DNA of 64,000 nt from Aspidiotus rigidus (lineage: Eukaryota > Arthropoda > Insecta > Hemiptera > Diaspididae). The stretch is from NCBI GenBank assembly GCA_035079385.1, contig JAVHKY010000012.1, forward strand, positions 2,276,501 to 2,340,500, read 5' to 3'. Positions 35,990 through 47,289 of this stretch are shown one piece after another; position 1 is the stretch's first letter, and every line of letters begins with the position of its first letter. The notes beneath the pieces were generated by a model. The model did not search any database. It had not been told where the DNA came from and worked only from the letters and a program-made list of their open reading frames with translations. The translations under genes were made by a program, and so were the position numbers.

Positions 35990-36850
35990 GGTGCTGGCAC
36001 ATGGTACAATGTATATCTACTCTCCTCCGACCATCAGATTCCATCGTCAACTATTCACAGAAATTATCGCAGAATTCCCCGATCATATAATATGTTACAC
36101 TGATTGCTCTGAAACAAAAACTAAAACAGGCTATGTGCATTCCATCCGGGATAAAATTACGGCCTTAAGAAACTCTGCCTCTGTTTTTACTGCTGAGCTG
36201 AGCGCTATTCGCTCCTGTATTTCGACACTCACCCAGCGTCCTCCCGGACCTGCTATATCCTACTATCTGTCTCACTTTCCTACCTCATCTTTACAAGATC
36301 ATTATTCAAATAACCGCATTACTCAAAGCATTCACGTCACTCCTAACCTCTATCAAATTATCAGTCACCTTCATCTGGATTCGAGGTCATATCGGCCGCC
36401 TTCAACATGAAAACGTTAATCGTAGGGCCAAGAACTCCACCCTCTTACCGAAAATTACTGATCCAGCTCATTCACCAGCATAGGACCTTCAAAAATACTA
36501 CCGTTCCAAAGGCATTCCTGTGCAAAAGCAGGAGACTACATGTTGCTCGGTTAGGAGGAGGAGTGAAATGCAATCCTTGGCATAACATTTGGAAAGAACA
36601 GTATCACCTCTTCAAATAGAAACTCCCGCCACGAAGAAGTCATCCTCTCTCGTCTCAGGATTGGCCATACCCGACTCCCCCACTCTCACCTCCTCTTAAG
36701 TCTTCATGCCCCTCCGTCATGTAAATACTGCTATTCAGATAACCTCACAGTTCAACATCTCTTCTCATGTCCCGTCCTTCAAACCCAACGCTCCGCTACC
36801 TTCGTTCTACGTATGTCGTCCAACTTATCTAATTATAAAACAAATTTATG
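35990..36850 (+). pseudogene. RNase H region of an I-type non-LTR element, broken
   Basis: The first part reads LFTEIIAEFPDHIICYTDCS, then ASVFTAELSAIRSCIS, matching the DGS and AEL blocks of the RNase H domain. After several frameshifts RIGHTRLPHSHLL and a CxxC..H..C knuckle (CKYCYSDNLTVQHLFSCP) are readable around 36658-36780. It belongs to the same family as the elements at 40208 and 43337. It interrupts the intron of zinc-finger copy 2 just before 36900. Confidence 0.75.
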
Positions 36851-36899
36851 CAATAATATTAAGTAAAACTATTGTAGAATCAAATTTAAAAAAAAAATC

Positions 36900-37805
36900 A
36901 TTATTTTATTCTCACGAATTCATATTTTGTCGTAGAATGTAGGATGAACCGTTGGCAGTACAGGAAGACACTCTTTTATCAAGGTGAAACAGACATTTGA
37001 CTGGTCATACCGCTGTCCACAACTTACACGATACTGACGAATATCATGAAAAAAATTCGCGATTTCAATGGGCTTCAGATTTTCCTCACTAAAGAATACG
37101 ATTGGATAGCACTACTTTGCTTCCCCTTTTTAGAACCATCAAAAAAGAGAGATGGATTTGATCGCCTTTTTTTGGGAATTTCTTTTCCGAGCTTGCCAGA
37201 CTCCGTCGAAGGTTCATTGTCTGATCTACTTTCCTCAGCACCACCAAGCTAGAACGTCTCTTACAAAAACCTAAAGATCCTACCTCAAATTTAAAGAAGT
37301 GTTGTGTATAAATCAAATGCTGCGACTGCCCTGTTACTTACATTGGCGAGACTGGTCGCCAGATTAAGACCCCATTGATGGACACCTTAAGCAACAATCT
37401 AATAAATCCATCTTCGCTTCTCACCTTCTCTAAAGCAGTCATTTCTACGATAGGGGAGTGAAGGCATTCTTCATTTTGAAAGTTCCTATCGTAAAAGCCT
37501 TACTTTAGAGGTCATTGAAATCATTTGCCACCGTATGAGCGATGAGAAAGCTTATCGACTCATATATCGAGCTGCTTTATTCTCTCGCGTATGCTTGGAG
37601 CGTCGATCTTGTCACGTCCTGATTCCTCATACTTCCGATTCTTTCTTTTCAATTTTCCTTAGTTGTGTTTTACACCAATCGTTAATGACTTGTAGTCGAA
37701 AGCGCTCATGCTATTTGTAATGTATGCGGCTTGAGAATGTAAAATAATCGAATTTATTTCTATTTATTTTTTACTCATTCATTGAATGCAATTTTTGTTG
37801 AACAG
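36900..37805 (+). other. Duplicated intron segment upstream of the copy-2 exon, with an insertion
   Basis: 36905-37097 aligns with intron 2 of copy 1 (23253-23437), sharing text such as CGATTTCAATGGG(C/T)TTCAGA. The match breaks at ~37098 and resumes at ~37785 (ATGCAATTTTTGTTGAACAG). This brackets a ~690-bp insertion derived from a Penelope-like element. Confidence 0.75.
37098..37784 (+). mobile_element. Penelope-like element 3' fragment
   Basis: One frame reads CCDCPVTYIGETGRQIKTPL, the start of a GIY-YIG endonuclease domain as found at the C-terminus of Penelope-like proteins. The end contains GACTTGTAGTCGAAAGCG, similar to TTAGTCGAAAGCGCTC after the longer element at 38149-39780. The domain is broken by frameshifts and stops. 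Confidence 0.7.
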
Positions 37806-40800
37806 ACCGCAGAGATTGATGCATTGGCAGTAGGTGATCAAGAAATAAAAGAAGAAAAGGACGATTCAGGGTGTAACGTGAGTATCCTTTCTGCTATTTA
37901 CGTAGGCAGTGAGTTGAGCCCATATTGGTCCAAAATTCTAGAATTCATAAAGTTAAAACATCAATAATGAAGTTGGAGCCTGGGATTAATGTTCTTGTGG
38001 TAATAACGATATGAGATACCGCATTAGATTGCACTATTTAGTAGCTCCAGCAAATAAGCTATTACAAAAGGAATAAGTTTGAATTTAATAATTGAAATAT
38101 GACGAGTATACTCGTATTTGAATTAACTTTCTAACGATATCATTTATTTTGTTTTCATTTAATCTCAGCCCGCAATATATCCTGAAAATGGAGGAAAAGC
38201 TTCTTAACATAGAAGGGAGAATTGATTCGGTTCTCCAAATTATGACCAAAGACATCAAACGACGACATACTCAAAGGAGTAAATCTAGAGTAGAATTTGA
38301 GTCATCCTACTCTGTGAAGAATTCGGTCTCTCTGGCTGATAAGCTTAAAGATGACATTCTTCCGCCTGATTCTACCCTATGCTCTTTTGATGTAATCGGC
38401 TTATTTCCGAGTATACCCAGAGCTACTGCCATGCAGCATATGGGAGACCTCTTGGTCCAATCTAATATCTGTCATGAAGAACTGGCAGAATTTACTCAAT
38501 ATTTGTTGGTCTCCCAATTTTTGCAAATTTGAAGGGAACTTTTTCGAATTTCCAGAGGAGGTAGGTATCCCTATTGGCTCTCCTCTGGGTTCCCTCATTT
38601 CGGAGGTTTTCATGTCTAAATTTGAGGTCGATCTTTTTTCCTCTGGTCAGGGGCTTTTGGGTCATATACATTATTGGCACAGGTATGTTGATGATGTGTT
38701 GTGCATGTGGACCGGTCACCGAGATCTCCTTTTGGAGTTTCTTAGGTATCTCAATAGTTTGTACCCTTCCATCAAATTCACGTTGGAAGTAGGCGGTTCA
38801 TCTATAAATTTTTTGGACCTTACTATTTCTAATAGAGAAGGTGTCCATGGATTCGCCATATATAGAAAAGATACCTCGACCGATATTACCGTCCACGGCA
38901 GATCTTTTTGCCCTGTTGCCCACAAAATTGCCGGTTTTAATAGGTATATCCACCGGTTGACTAGTGTTCTATTGGGTCACCTCGCTTTTCAACAGGAGCT
39001 TTTGACTATAAAGCACTTGGCCAGAGTGAATGAGGTAAGCTTAGATATTGACTTGATGGTCCATAGAAAATTGACTCGGAAAAGCCTTGATTCCACTACC
39101 TCCCTCCCCCGCAATCCGGCGTCAAATAGTAGAAAACGTTGGATTAGGCTCCCTTTTTTGGGAAAATTCTCTTCCCTCTTAGGTCGTGTCCTCCGCCCAT
39201 TTGGGTTTCGCCCAGTGTATTACAATCTTAACCCTGTAAAAAGTCTGTTCGTTAAGCTGAAGGACCCCATCCCACTGGTCGAAAGAAGTGGGGTTACAAA
39301 ATGGAGTGTAATGACTGTAATGGAATCTACATAGGTGAGACTGGACGTCAGCTCAAAATTAGAATAGATGAGTATAGGAAGGCGTGGGAGAAGAAGAAAT
39401 TGGATGATTCGGCATTTGCGGACCATCTTATTACCACTGGCCATAGTTTCAAAGAGGGATCCGAGTCCCTCCTCCATAGAGAGTCCTCGGTTTTCAAATG
39501 TACCGCGTTAGAACATAATAAAATTATTCGCCATCTGAATAACGACAATTCCTAAATGTGCTCAACAGGTACATACCTGATGAGGGGTTGACTGAACTAG
39601 TTTATGAGTATGATTCACATTGTGATGACTCGCTAGTTCAGTCATCATTTCCTCGGTAGTATTTGTTGCCGGCCGGAGTTGGTTCAGTTGCTTTCATGTC
39701 ACCCGTTGACAATGGTTCTTTAGTCGAAAGCGCTCCGGTGTATTTTGTATTTCTGTGGCTTTAATTAAATTACTCCGTCTGTTTTACTCCTTTGAGTACC
39801 TACGTCGTCGTTTGATAGAAGGGAGAAGTTGAAAAATGTTGACTTGAGCCATTATGATAGGAGGGGACTTGGAAGAATTTCTTAAAAGAATTTATTGGTC
39901 GATTGGAACAATATAAATGAAGAAAAAAGTTGATATAAATCCACCGAGGAATGTTTCATTGATGACGTTTCAAACACGTGACCGTTCTTCAAAACGTCAT
40001 CAATGAAATATTCCTCGGTGGATTTATGTATCAACTTTTCTCTTAATTGGAAGAATTTGGACTCTCGAGCCATAAGAAAAGGAACGGGTAATAATTTAGC
40101 CTTGGAAGAACATTTTAACTCTCTAGCTATGATTTGATGTGATAGGAAGAGGACTATAGGATAGGAAAAGGTCTTGGAAAAATGTTTACCTTCAGGCTAT
40201 ATACACCATGAGACGAGGAACTCACAAAAACTTAGGACTCTTCAAGATTTCAAAAATTATCAATAATAGACTCTCCTGGTTTCTTGATTCCAACAAAATA
40301 TTAAGTAACATACAATATGGTTGCCCTGAAGGTCGAACAGCTCAAACGGCCCTTGCTGACCTCGATTCCCAAATCTACGATGCCCAGCACACGGAGCAAA
40401 CCCTTACTCGATATTTTTCGACGTGGAGAACGCCTTCCAGAGAATGTGGACACATCTCATATGCGTCATCCCCCATCAACTCGGACTTCGCAGCCCCTTC
40501 CCTGTCTTACTTCAAGATTACCTTGGAAATCGGCCATTTAGAGTCCGTGTAAGCGATCAGTATTCCTCAACCCACCCCGAGAAAATGGTATCCTCAAGGA
40601 TCCCCACTTAGTGGCACCTTTCTCTTATCGCCATCAACAACATAACAAAAATCGTACGATCTCCAATTCAAACCCTACTTTTCTCTAATAATCTAAGCAT
40701 CCATTTACGTTCCAGTAGCACCGTCTCCCAAAAGCCACGTCAGTAAGCCATCAAACATCCCCCTCTCACAATTACTAACTACCCCATCCCGCAAGTCAAC

Positions 40801-43800
40801 ACCACAAAAGTTCTTGGCGTCAATTTCCACGACTGTCACTCTTGGATCCCCAACGTCAAACTAATAATATCAAAAAGAATTCGAGCACTCAATGTCATAA
40901 AATTCCTTTGCCACCCTAGAGAAGGTTGTGACCGAAAAATCCTCTTCCACCTCTACCAGAGCGTCATCCGTTCCATCCTCGATTACGGTTCACCTATTTA
41001 CAGTCTCGCACACCCTCTCACCTACAACTACTCGACACCATCCAAAATTCTGCACTCAGAATAATTACTGCAACATTCCGAACCAGTCCTGCTGAAAACC
41101 TCTGTGCAGACACTGGCTCCCCCCCTCCATTATCGACGCCTCAAACGAACAATCAACTTCCTTACATACAACTATCCTGCAATCCACCATCGCATATTCC
41201 ACCTTCACCACTATCAAAACTCCGTGACCATTCTACGGTCCAATCTCGAACTCCAACTAGCACGCCCCTTGAAGCTCCACTGTCTTAACCACGTCGTTCC
41301 CTCAACTCCTCCTTGACTCTTTACTCTATTCAAAATAATTCGCGACCTCACACGCCTCCCTCGTCTTTTAACTTCTTCCGCAGAATACCAGGCACAGTTT
41401 AACAAAATTCTTAATACCTTCCACAACCGTGCTTCGTTTCAACGATGGTTGTAACTATCAAAACAAAACCGTCGTTGGATACCAGAGTGTGTACCGCTCA
41501 AGTAATTCAAGTAAATCAAGTAAAAGTCAAGTATTTGATAAAAGGTCAAGTAAACAAGTAATAGTCGCGAGTATTTTCCTCAACAGTCAAGTAAAAATGA
41601 CAAAAAATTTTGAAAACAAAAATTAGGATGGGGAACCCTCAACATCCGTATTCCACTGTGAAAGGTCTTTCAAAAAGTAGAACTTATTATAGAAAATTCT
41701 ATCAGAGAGTATAGCTCGAGAGTGGAAATTTCTCCAAGTCCCCACCCCCTCCTCTCCGTGACATCATCAACCTTGGACCGCTCGCGCGACAAAAATTTTC
41801 TGAAAGTACCCTCAACCAGAGGGATAGTGGGTTCTCCGCTAAAAAAAATAAAAAATAGTATTTTTAGCCAGTTGGATTTTTTTTTTCTTGCTTGTTGACT
41901 CGCTTACTTTGAAAAAAGGTCAAGTAAAAGTCAAGTATTTTCAGAATTTCCTTTCAGTAGACACCCTGGATATCCAATAGGTCACATCACAGTGTCTCAC
42001 CAACACCGCAACACCGCATCAGTCTTCACCACTGAACTACAAGCAATCTTTAGCTGTTTAGAACACATCCTCACGAGCCCACCCTCCCCTCTTCCCCTCG
42101 ACTCGTTCTTGGTCATTTCCAACTTCCTATCATCACTTGATGTGAGACTTGGATAAATTTCAACTTGATGAGAAAGGAACTTGGTGGTGAGGAACAAAGT
42201 TCACCCTTCATTGCGAAAATTTACTGAAGTTAATACTGCTCACAAATGATTTCCATAAAACTGGTTCCCTGTTTGCCCGAGATTAACAAGGCTAATGAAG
42301 GCAACTGCGCTGCGAGTTTTATTTTTAAAGCTTTAGACTCTACCACTTCTCTTCCTCAGAGTTCCACTCTTTCCAGAAGGAAAGTCAAATGGGTTTGTTT
42401 ACCCTATTCAGGGTTTCTTTCCTCTGAGGTCACTCATCTTCTTAAACCCTTCAATCTTCGTCTTACTTTTTATGATCCCAACACTGTTCGTAGCCTCTTC
42501 TGCAGGTTAAAGGGTCCTGTCCCTATTTTTGAGAGAAGTGGAGCCTATAGGCACCATTGTTCCGACTGTCCGGCTATCTATTTAGGGGAGACGAGCCGAC
42601 AGCTTTGTACTAGAGTTCAAAAATATCTTGATGAAGTCAATGCGACCCCTTCCAAAACGATTGGCTTTGCAGAACACCTTTCAGATTTCGGCCATAAATT
42701 TAATCTCTTGCCCTATTGTGAGAATTCCTTCCGTCGACGGTTAACCCTCGAACACATTGAAATTGTTCGTCATTCCATTGATGATAATGTTCCATCTTTG
42801 AATCATTGCTTCCGGAGAACGATCTCATCGAAAAATTCTATACTCTTCCTTCTTCTCCCAACGACTTTGAATCATTATAATTTTTCTGTCCCCACTAGTC
42901 TTCGTTACTTTCTTCTCTTTGGATTTAGCTTCGTTCTGTTTTGGTGTTCGTCAGTGGATGACTGCTTACCTATAGTCCAAAATATATTCACAATTTTTCT
43001 TGATCTTCGATGTTTTACAACCTTGTCGTTTGTTCGATTTTTTTATTTTTCGAATTTTGACGAACTTCTACGATATTTTATTTATTTTTTATTTTATTTT
43101 TACGAGCACTAGAGCTGCACGAGGGCTATTGGCTCGGCGTTACAAAAGTTATGAAAGTAATATTATAAATGACACATAAGAAAGGGAGGTTTTAAGGAAG
43201 TTGGTAGAGTAAGGAAAAGTGAGGAAGGATAAGAGGATGGAATATAATGTCGAGTGTAACTGCTTCAGGTAATGGTGTGTAAAAGTTTACAATGTGTGTA
43301 TGTAGAAGGTTGTAGAGGTATAGTCGATGTATGTGTTCAGATGTGAGCGTAAAAGTCAGTTTGTCTTAGGTAATGTAGGGTATTCGAAATGATGTCCTGA
43401 TTGATTTTGAGTGCTTGGGTGAGTGAAGAGGGGGTATCCGAAGAAGAGCGAAGGGGTAAAAGTCTGGGGCATGAAAAAAAGTGTTCCACTGTTAATTTGT
43501 CTTTTTGACAGTGGGGACATGAGGGAGGGGTTAGGATGTAGGGACTGATGAGGTGGGTGTGAGTAATTTTTGTGTGACCAATTCTGAGACGAGAGAGAAT
43601 TACCTCTTCTCTTCTTGTGTTTTGAATGGAGGATACCCAAGGAACAGGGGTTTTTTTGATACTGAGAAGTTTATTATTTGTTTGATTTTCCCAAAGAGTG
43701 TTCCATGATTGTGTGATGAGAGAACGATAGTAATTTTTGTAATTTAGGGTTGGTAGGGGTGAATTATCAGTTATTTGACTGAGGGAGGTAGCTTGTTTAG

Positions 43801-46800
43801 CAGCTTGATCAACTGCGTCGTGGTCGGGGAAATTGGTGTGTCCAGGGATCCATATGAAGATAATTTGAGTGTTGATTGTTTCCAAAGTGTGTAGTGTGAG
43901 AAAGATGCGTTGGATTATAGGGTTAGAGTTGTATGCGTCTGTAAGGGAGTGGAGTGAAGAAAGTGAGTCAGTGAGAATAATGAATTTACCGTTTGGGGGT
44001 AGTTGAGAGAGGTGGGAAAGGCAGGAAAAAATGGCCATCAGTTCGGCCGTAAAAATTGAGGCTATATTTCGGATGCGATGAGAAGATATTTCCCCGTCGA
44101 TGGAGTATGCGTAAGCTGCTTTAGTAGATGTTTTCGACCCATCGGTGAGGCAAAGTGAATGGTCAGGGTATTCTTGAAGTAGTTTGTTGATATGTTGGGT
44201 AAAACCAGGTTTGTCAGATTTTGGGATTTCTGTGAGATCTAGGCGTATTTTAGGTTGAGGGAAGGTCCAAGGGGGGAAGGTTGTGTATATGGGTTGTAGG
44301 GGTTGTGCTATGAACGGTTTGTTGATCAGGTGATTGAATTGAAGGCGAATATGTTTGGTGGAGGATTGGTTATGATTGTGGTGAAAGATTCGGTTAAAGA
44401 TTGGAAGTTGTGGGAATTGTGCTACAGAGGATAAAAAGTTGGAGGTTAGGATGAGCCTTCGAAAGTGAAGGGGAGGATCTGGGGCTTCTGCACATAGGCT
44501 AAGTTTGGGGCTGGTGCGATAAGCTCCCAGGGCAATCCCGAGAGAAGATGTCTGGATGGGGTCGAGTAAGGCAAGGACGGTTTTTTTCGCTGTGTTGTAG
44601 ATCGGGGAACCATAATCTAATTTTGAGCGGATAAGACTTTTGTATAGAAAAAGGAGTAACTTTCTGTTGCAGCCTTTAGATGGATGAGATATGTATTTTA
44701 TTATGTTTGGAGCGCGTGTGCATTTGGCTTTGAGGGTCTTAATGTGGGGGGCCCAGGCAAGTTTTTGGTCAAAATGTAAGCCGAGAAGTTTGCCGTAGTT
44801 ACGAGATGGGATTTGGAAGTTTTGTTGAGTTAGAGGAGGTAAGGAGGGGATAGGATTTCTTTTTTTGAAAATAACTGAGTAGGTTTTCGAGGAAGAAAAT
44901 CTGAATTCCTTTTTTGATGTCCATGTAGTGATTGATTAAGGGTATCCTGTAGGAGTCTGTGGGCTCTTTGCGGATTTGCTGAACGGATAGTGACGATATT
45001 GTCGTTTCTTCAATTTTGAACAAATTTTAATTTTGTGCGGTAGTAAAATACTCTTTCATTGATTTCAATCTATCTTTCTTCATTCGATATGAGCCGCACC
45101 TACAAATTTCATTAAGATGTATATACTAATTCAAAAGTTCGTTATAATTTTTTTGTGAACAAGGTTTCTTTTCAATAGTTGTTTTTCCAGATACATCTCA
45201 GCGTTTTGTCTGTTGTCTATACAACTATTATTGGACCAGCGAGCTCACTCTATTAGATACATTTTAACGCATGCTTGTCATCTAATTTCTTTATTGACTT
45301 CTTTCGTAATTTTTTTGCCCACAGGTAAATCATTTGCGCCCTCAAATTCCAAGAAAAATTTTACAGAATGAAACGTCCTCTAGATCCCGATATCATGAGC
45401 TACCTATCACCCAAATGGTACAACCTGAACAGATACTCGAAAAAGGAGGGCCTCCTCCTGTTCATGCTCTAAATAATGATGATAATACTGCTTTCTTTAG
45501 TGATCATGATATGATTGACAGGGAGCGGATGAAAGAACGAACAGTAGATTATTCAAGTTCTGATGAACCATCTGCTTGCGTTGAAGAAGGTTTTCTCATC
45601 TGTGCTGAATGTAACAAACAATTCACATCTAAGACCACGCTTATTAGACACATAAAAATTCATAACCTACAGTTTGGTGTAACGAGAAAAAGAAATGATT
45701 TCACTGAGTGCAATAATGTTTGCGACTCGGCAGAATTGAATCAGAAGATAGTAGAACAAAACCTGGATTCTGAAAGTTCTGATAAATCAACTGCTCGCAT
45801 CGAAGAAAGTGTTTTTACCTGCGCTAAATGCAACGAAAAATTCACATCGAACACTCTTCTTGCTCTACACATGAAAGTTCATGCCTTGAAGTTCGGTGGG
45901 ACGAGAAAAGGAAATGATTTCACCAAGAGCAATGAAATTGTAGACTCTCTTACTTGCGCTAAGTGTTATAAGATGTTTAGATTCGAGGTTGAACTTATTA
46001 GCCACATGAAAGAACATCAAAGTAGTCATGATGTTCCAAAAAAAAATCGTTCCGAAGACGAATCATTTTCTTGCGCTCATTGCAATGAGATGTTCAAATT
46101 GAAATCTGATCTTGACACACATACGAAAAAACATCAAAATGTTCCAGATAATTCGAATATTATTTTATTGGAGAAGAATTCAAGGATTGGAAAATTAAAA
46201 CTTCACTTTCCAAAACCGATCGATGAAATGGATAAGCGCCGATTTGGAAACAGTATGACGGAGTATTGTACATTAAGATCTGAAAATATAAAGCCCCGTT
46301 TTTTTTGTGCCCATTGCAAGAGAAAATTCAAATTTAAAACCGATCTCTTAATACACTTAGATAGTCATATGAAAAAGTTTCGGTTCGCAGGAAATGTGCA
46401 TTGTCCAATATGTGGAAGGAAAATGCCTTACAGAAGGTGCTTGAGAGATCACATTGCAACCCATTTCAGGGAAACTTTTTATCAGTGTAATCAATGCTCA
46501 CACACTGCCATAAAAAAATATTCTTTGTTCCAACACACTTTATATTTTCACTGCAAAGGGTCATCATTCCAATGTACAACATGTGAAGAAACTTTTTCTT
46601 CTTATCTTACATTTCGTAGACATAAGCAGTCGGCACATTCAAAACAAGAAAATTCCTCCTCAAAATTTAACTCTGCTATAACTTCTTCGCAAGAAAAAGC
46701 TCAACCTGAGCAAACAATTTCAGCGAAGTCAACCAATATATTCAAATGCTCACTTTGTAATGGATCATTCCAAACAGATGATGATCTGGACAGTCATATT

Positions 46801-47289
46801 AAATTGACGCATGAGCTGAGGTGTAAAACGTGTTCCAAAGTTTATAGGACACGTCATGAGTTTGCGCGTCACTGCCTGCGATTGAAATGCTCTGTTCGGA
46901 GTTTTGCTTGTGATTATTGTGGATCCATGTTTGCCTCTAAGAAACTAGTCAAGAAACATATCATGGGACATTCAGTATACAAAAATAAAATTAAAAAAAT
47001 AGAGTGTAAATTGTGTGGTGTTCTCATTCTTCATACAAGCCTGTATAGCCATAATATAACTCAGCATAATAGAAAGACCTATGTTTGTGAACAATGCGGT
47101 GCTGTATTTGCAAGAAGTGATTATCTAAAAAAGCATATGTTTAAGCACACCAAGGAGCGTCCCCACCTATGCTCTTATTGTGCTGCTACATTTTCTCGGA
47201 AAGATAATTTGAAGTCTCATGAGAGGAAACACGCCATCTTGGGGGATCTAATGAAACCTAATCCGCCAGTTTGGAAACGTCCTTTATAA
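37806..47289 (+). CDS. Poly-C2H2 zinc-finger protein, copy 2 (5' exons not found)
   Basis: Two exons are visible: 37806-37877 (24 codons, TAEIDALAVGDQEIKEEK, donor GTGAGT) and 45325-47289 (654 residues, acceptor CCCACAG). They are phase 0 and equivalent to exons 3 and 4 of copy 1. The last exon encodes 14 C2H2 positions. Finger 10 lacks the usual second His and could only close as C2HC. The final ~75 residues are identical to copy 1. Exons equivalent to 1 and 2 are not seen upstream, where a retroelement abuts the conserved intron at ~36900. The intron between the visible exons is 7.4 kb and full of retroelements. Whether the gene is expressed is unknown, but the finger frame is fully open. 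Confidence 0.8.
38149..39555 (+). pseudogene. Penelope-like element: RT plus GIY-YIG endonuclease, frameshifted
   Basis: RT blocks in order are LCSFDVIGLFPSIP, GIPIGSPLGSLISEVF and the catalytic RYVDDVLCMW. A C-terminal GIY-YIG domain follows (CNGIYIGETGRQLKIRIDEY). The reading frame shifts near 38474-38532 and again near 39300, so the protein is broken in two places. RT joined to GIY-YIG is the hallmark of Penelope-like elements. The 3' UTR runs to ~39780 with a 12-bp hairpin (39589-39600 with 39633-39644). It sits inside the intron of zinc-finger copy 2. Confidence 0.88.
39840..40200 (+). repeat. Degenerate tandem repeat (GACTTGGAA...AAGCTAT family) with a hairpin
   Basis: Four or so diverged units carry (A/C)TTGGAAGAA, AACTCTC and AGCYATA. 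The same family recurs at 41700-41790 (-), 53990-54200 (+) and 58850-60000 (+). It includes the near-perfect inverted repeat 39925-39970 / 39991-40039 (arms ~46 nt, loop 20 nt). Confidence 0.6.
40208..41425 (+). pseudogene. I-type non-LTR reverse transcriptase, decayed
   Basis: Recognisable pieces are KIINNRLSWFLDSNKIL, IQYGCPEGRTAQTALADL, then in shifted frames QGSPLSGTFLLIAINN and LLFSNNLSIHL. The last occupies the place of the catalytic FADD/YADD block, so both catalytic Asp are lost. The thumb follows (VLGVNF, HLYQSVIRSILDYGSPIYS, then LHYRRLKRTINFL). Multiple frameshifts are present. It is the same family as the minus-strand copy at 43337-44935. Confidence 0.75.
41490..41966. mobile_element. 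~477-bp hAT-like non-autonomous insertion
   Basis: The left end CCAGAGTGT and the right end ACACCCTGG are inverted with one mismatch. The flanks share GGATA on both sides. It separates the RT part (to 41480) from the RNase H part (from ~41975) of the surrounding retroelement. Multiple TCAAGTAAA/GTCAAGTATTT motifs lie near both ends. An internal minus-strand copy of the GACTTGGA repeat lies at ~41710-41750. Confidence 0.6.
41967..42160 (+). pseudogene. RNase H part of the interrupted I-type element
   Basis: The text YPIGHITVSHQHRN, ASVFTTELQAIFSCLEHI and VISNFLSSL corresponds to RNase H blocks. The Asp of the TDS block appears as Asn. This is the continuation of the element at 40208-41425 beyond the insertion. 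Confidence 0.65.
42246..43112 (+). pseudogene. Penelope-like element C-terminal fragment (GIY-YIG)
   Basis: From ~42320 the frame reads ALDSTTSLPQ, VRSLFCRLKGPVPIFERSG and a GIY-YIG domain (CSDCPAIYLGETSRQLCTRV, then FAEHLSDFGHKFN, EHIEIVRHS). It aligns with 39060-39550 but is a different copy. The RT domain is absent (5' truncated). The frame is open to 43112, where it runs into the tail of the minus-strand element. Confidence 0.8.
43085..45023 (-). mobile_element. I-type non-LTR retrotransposon, 5'-truncated, with 3' terminus
   Basis: On the minus strand it starts within the RT (LQDTLNQSLH near 44940), passes through RNase H and zinc knuckle, and has a 3' UTR from 43336. It ends with CCAATAGCCCTCGTGCAGCT, CTAGTGCTCGTAAAAATAAA and an A/T-rich tail at ~43085. 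The same 3' end is found at 21333-21381 and, diverged, at 33640-33716. It lies antisense within the intron of zinc-finger copy 2. Confidence 0.8.
43337..44935 (-). CDS. Non-LTR ORF2 C-terminal part: RT thumb, RNase H, zinc knuckle
   Basis: One frame is open for 533 codons from 44935 to the stop at 43337. It lacks an ATG at its start because the element is truncated. Order: FRFSSSKTYSVIFKKR, LDYGSPIYN (RT thumb), RNase H blocks LTDGSKTSTKAAYAYS, IFTAELMAIFSC, IILTDSLSSLHSL and FIWIPGHTNFPDHDAVD, with the D-E-D-D residues all present. RIGHTKITHTH and a CPHCQKDKLTVEHFFSCP knuckle follow. The lack of breaks suggests a young insertion. It cannot be mobile alone. Confidence 0.75.
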   Translation of the reverse strand, partial: SITTWTSKKEFRFSSSKTYSVIFKKRNPIPSLPPLTQQNFQIPSRNYGKLLGLHFDQKLAWAPHIKTLKAKCTRAPNIIKYISHPSKGCNRKLLLFLYKSLIRSKLDYGSPIYNTAKKTVLALLDPIQTSSLGIALGAYRTSPKLSLCAEAPDPPLHFRRLILTSNFLSSVAQFPQLPIFNRIFHHNHNQSSTKHIRLQFNHLINKPFIAQPLQPIYTTFPPWTFPQPKIRLDLTEIPKSDKPGFTQHINKLLQEYPDHSLCLTDGSKTSTKAAYAYSIDGEISSHRIRNIASIFTAELMAIFSCLSHLSQLPPNGKFIILTDSLSSLHSLTDAYNSNPIIQRIFLTLHTLETINTQIIFIWIPGHTNFPDHDAVDQAAKQATSLSQITDNSPLPTLNYKNYYRSLITQSWNTLWENQTNNKLLSIKKTPVPWVSSIQNTRREEVILSRLRIGHTKITHTHLISPYILTPPSCPHCQKDKLTVEHFFSCPRLLPLRSSSDTPSSLTQALKINQDIISNTLHYLRQTDFYAHI

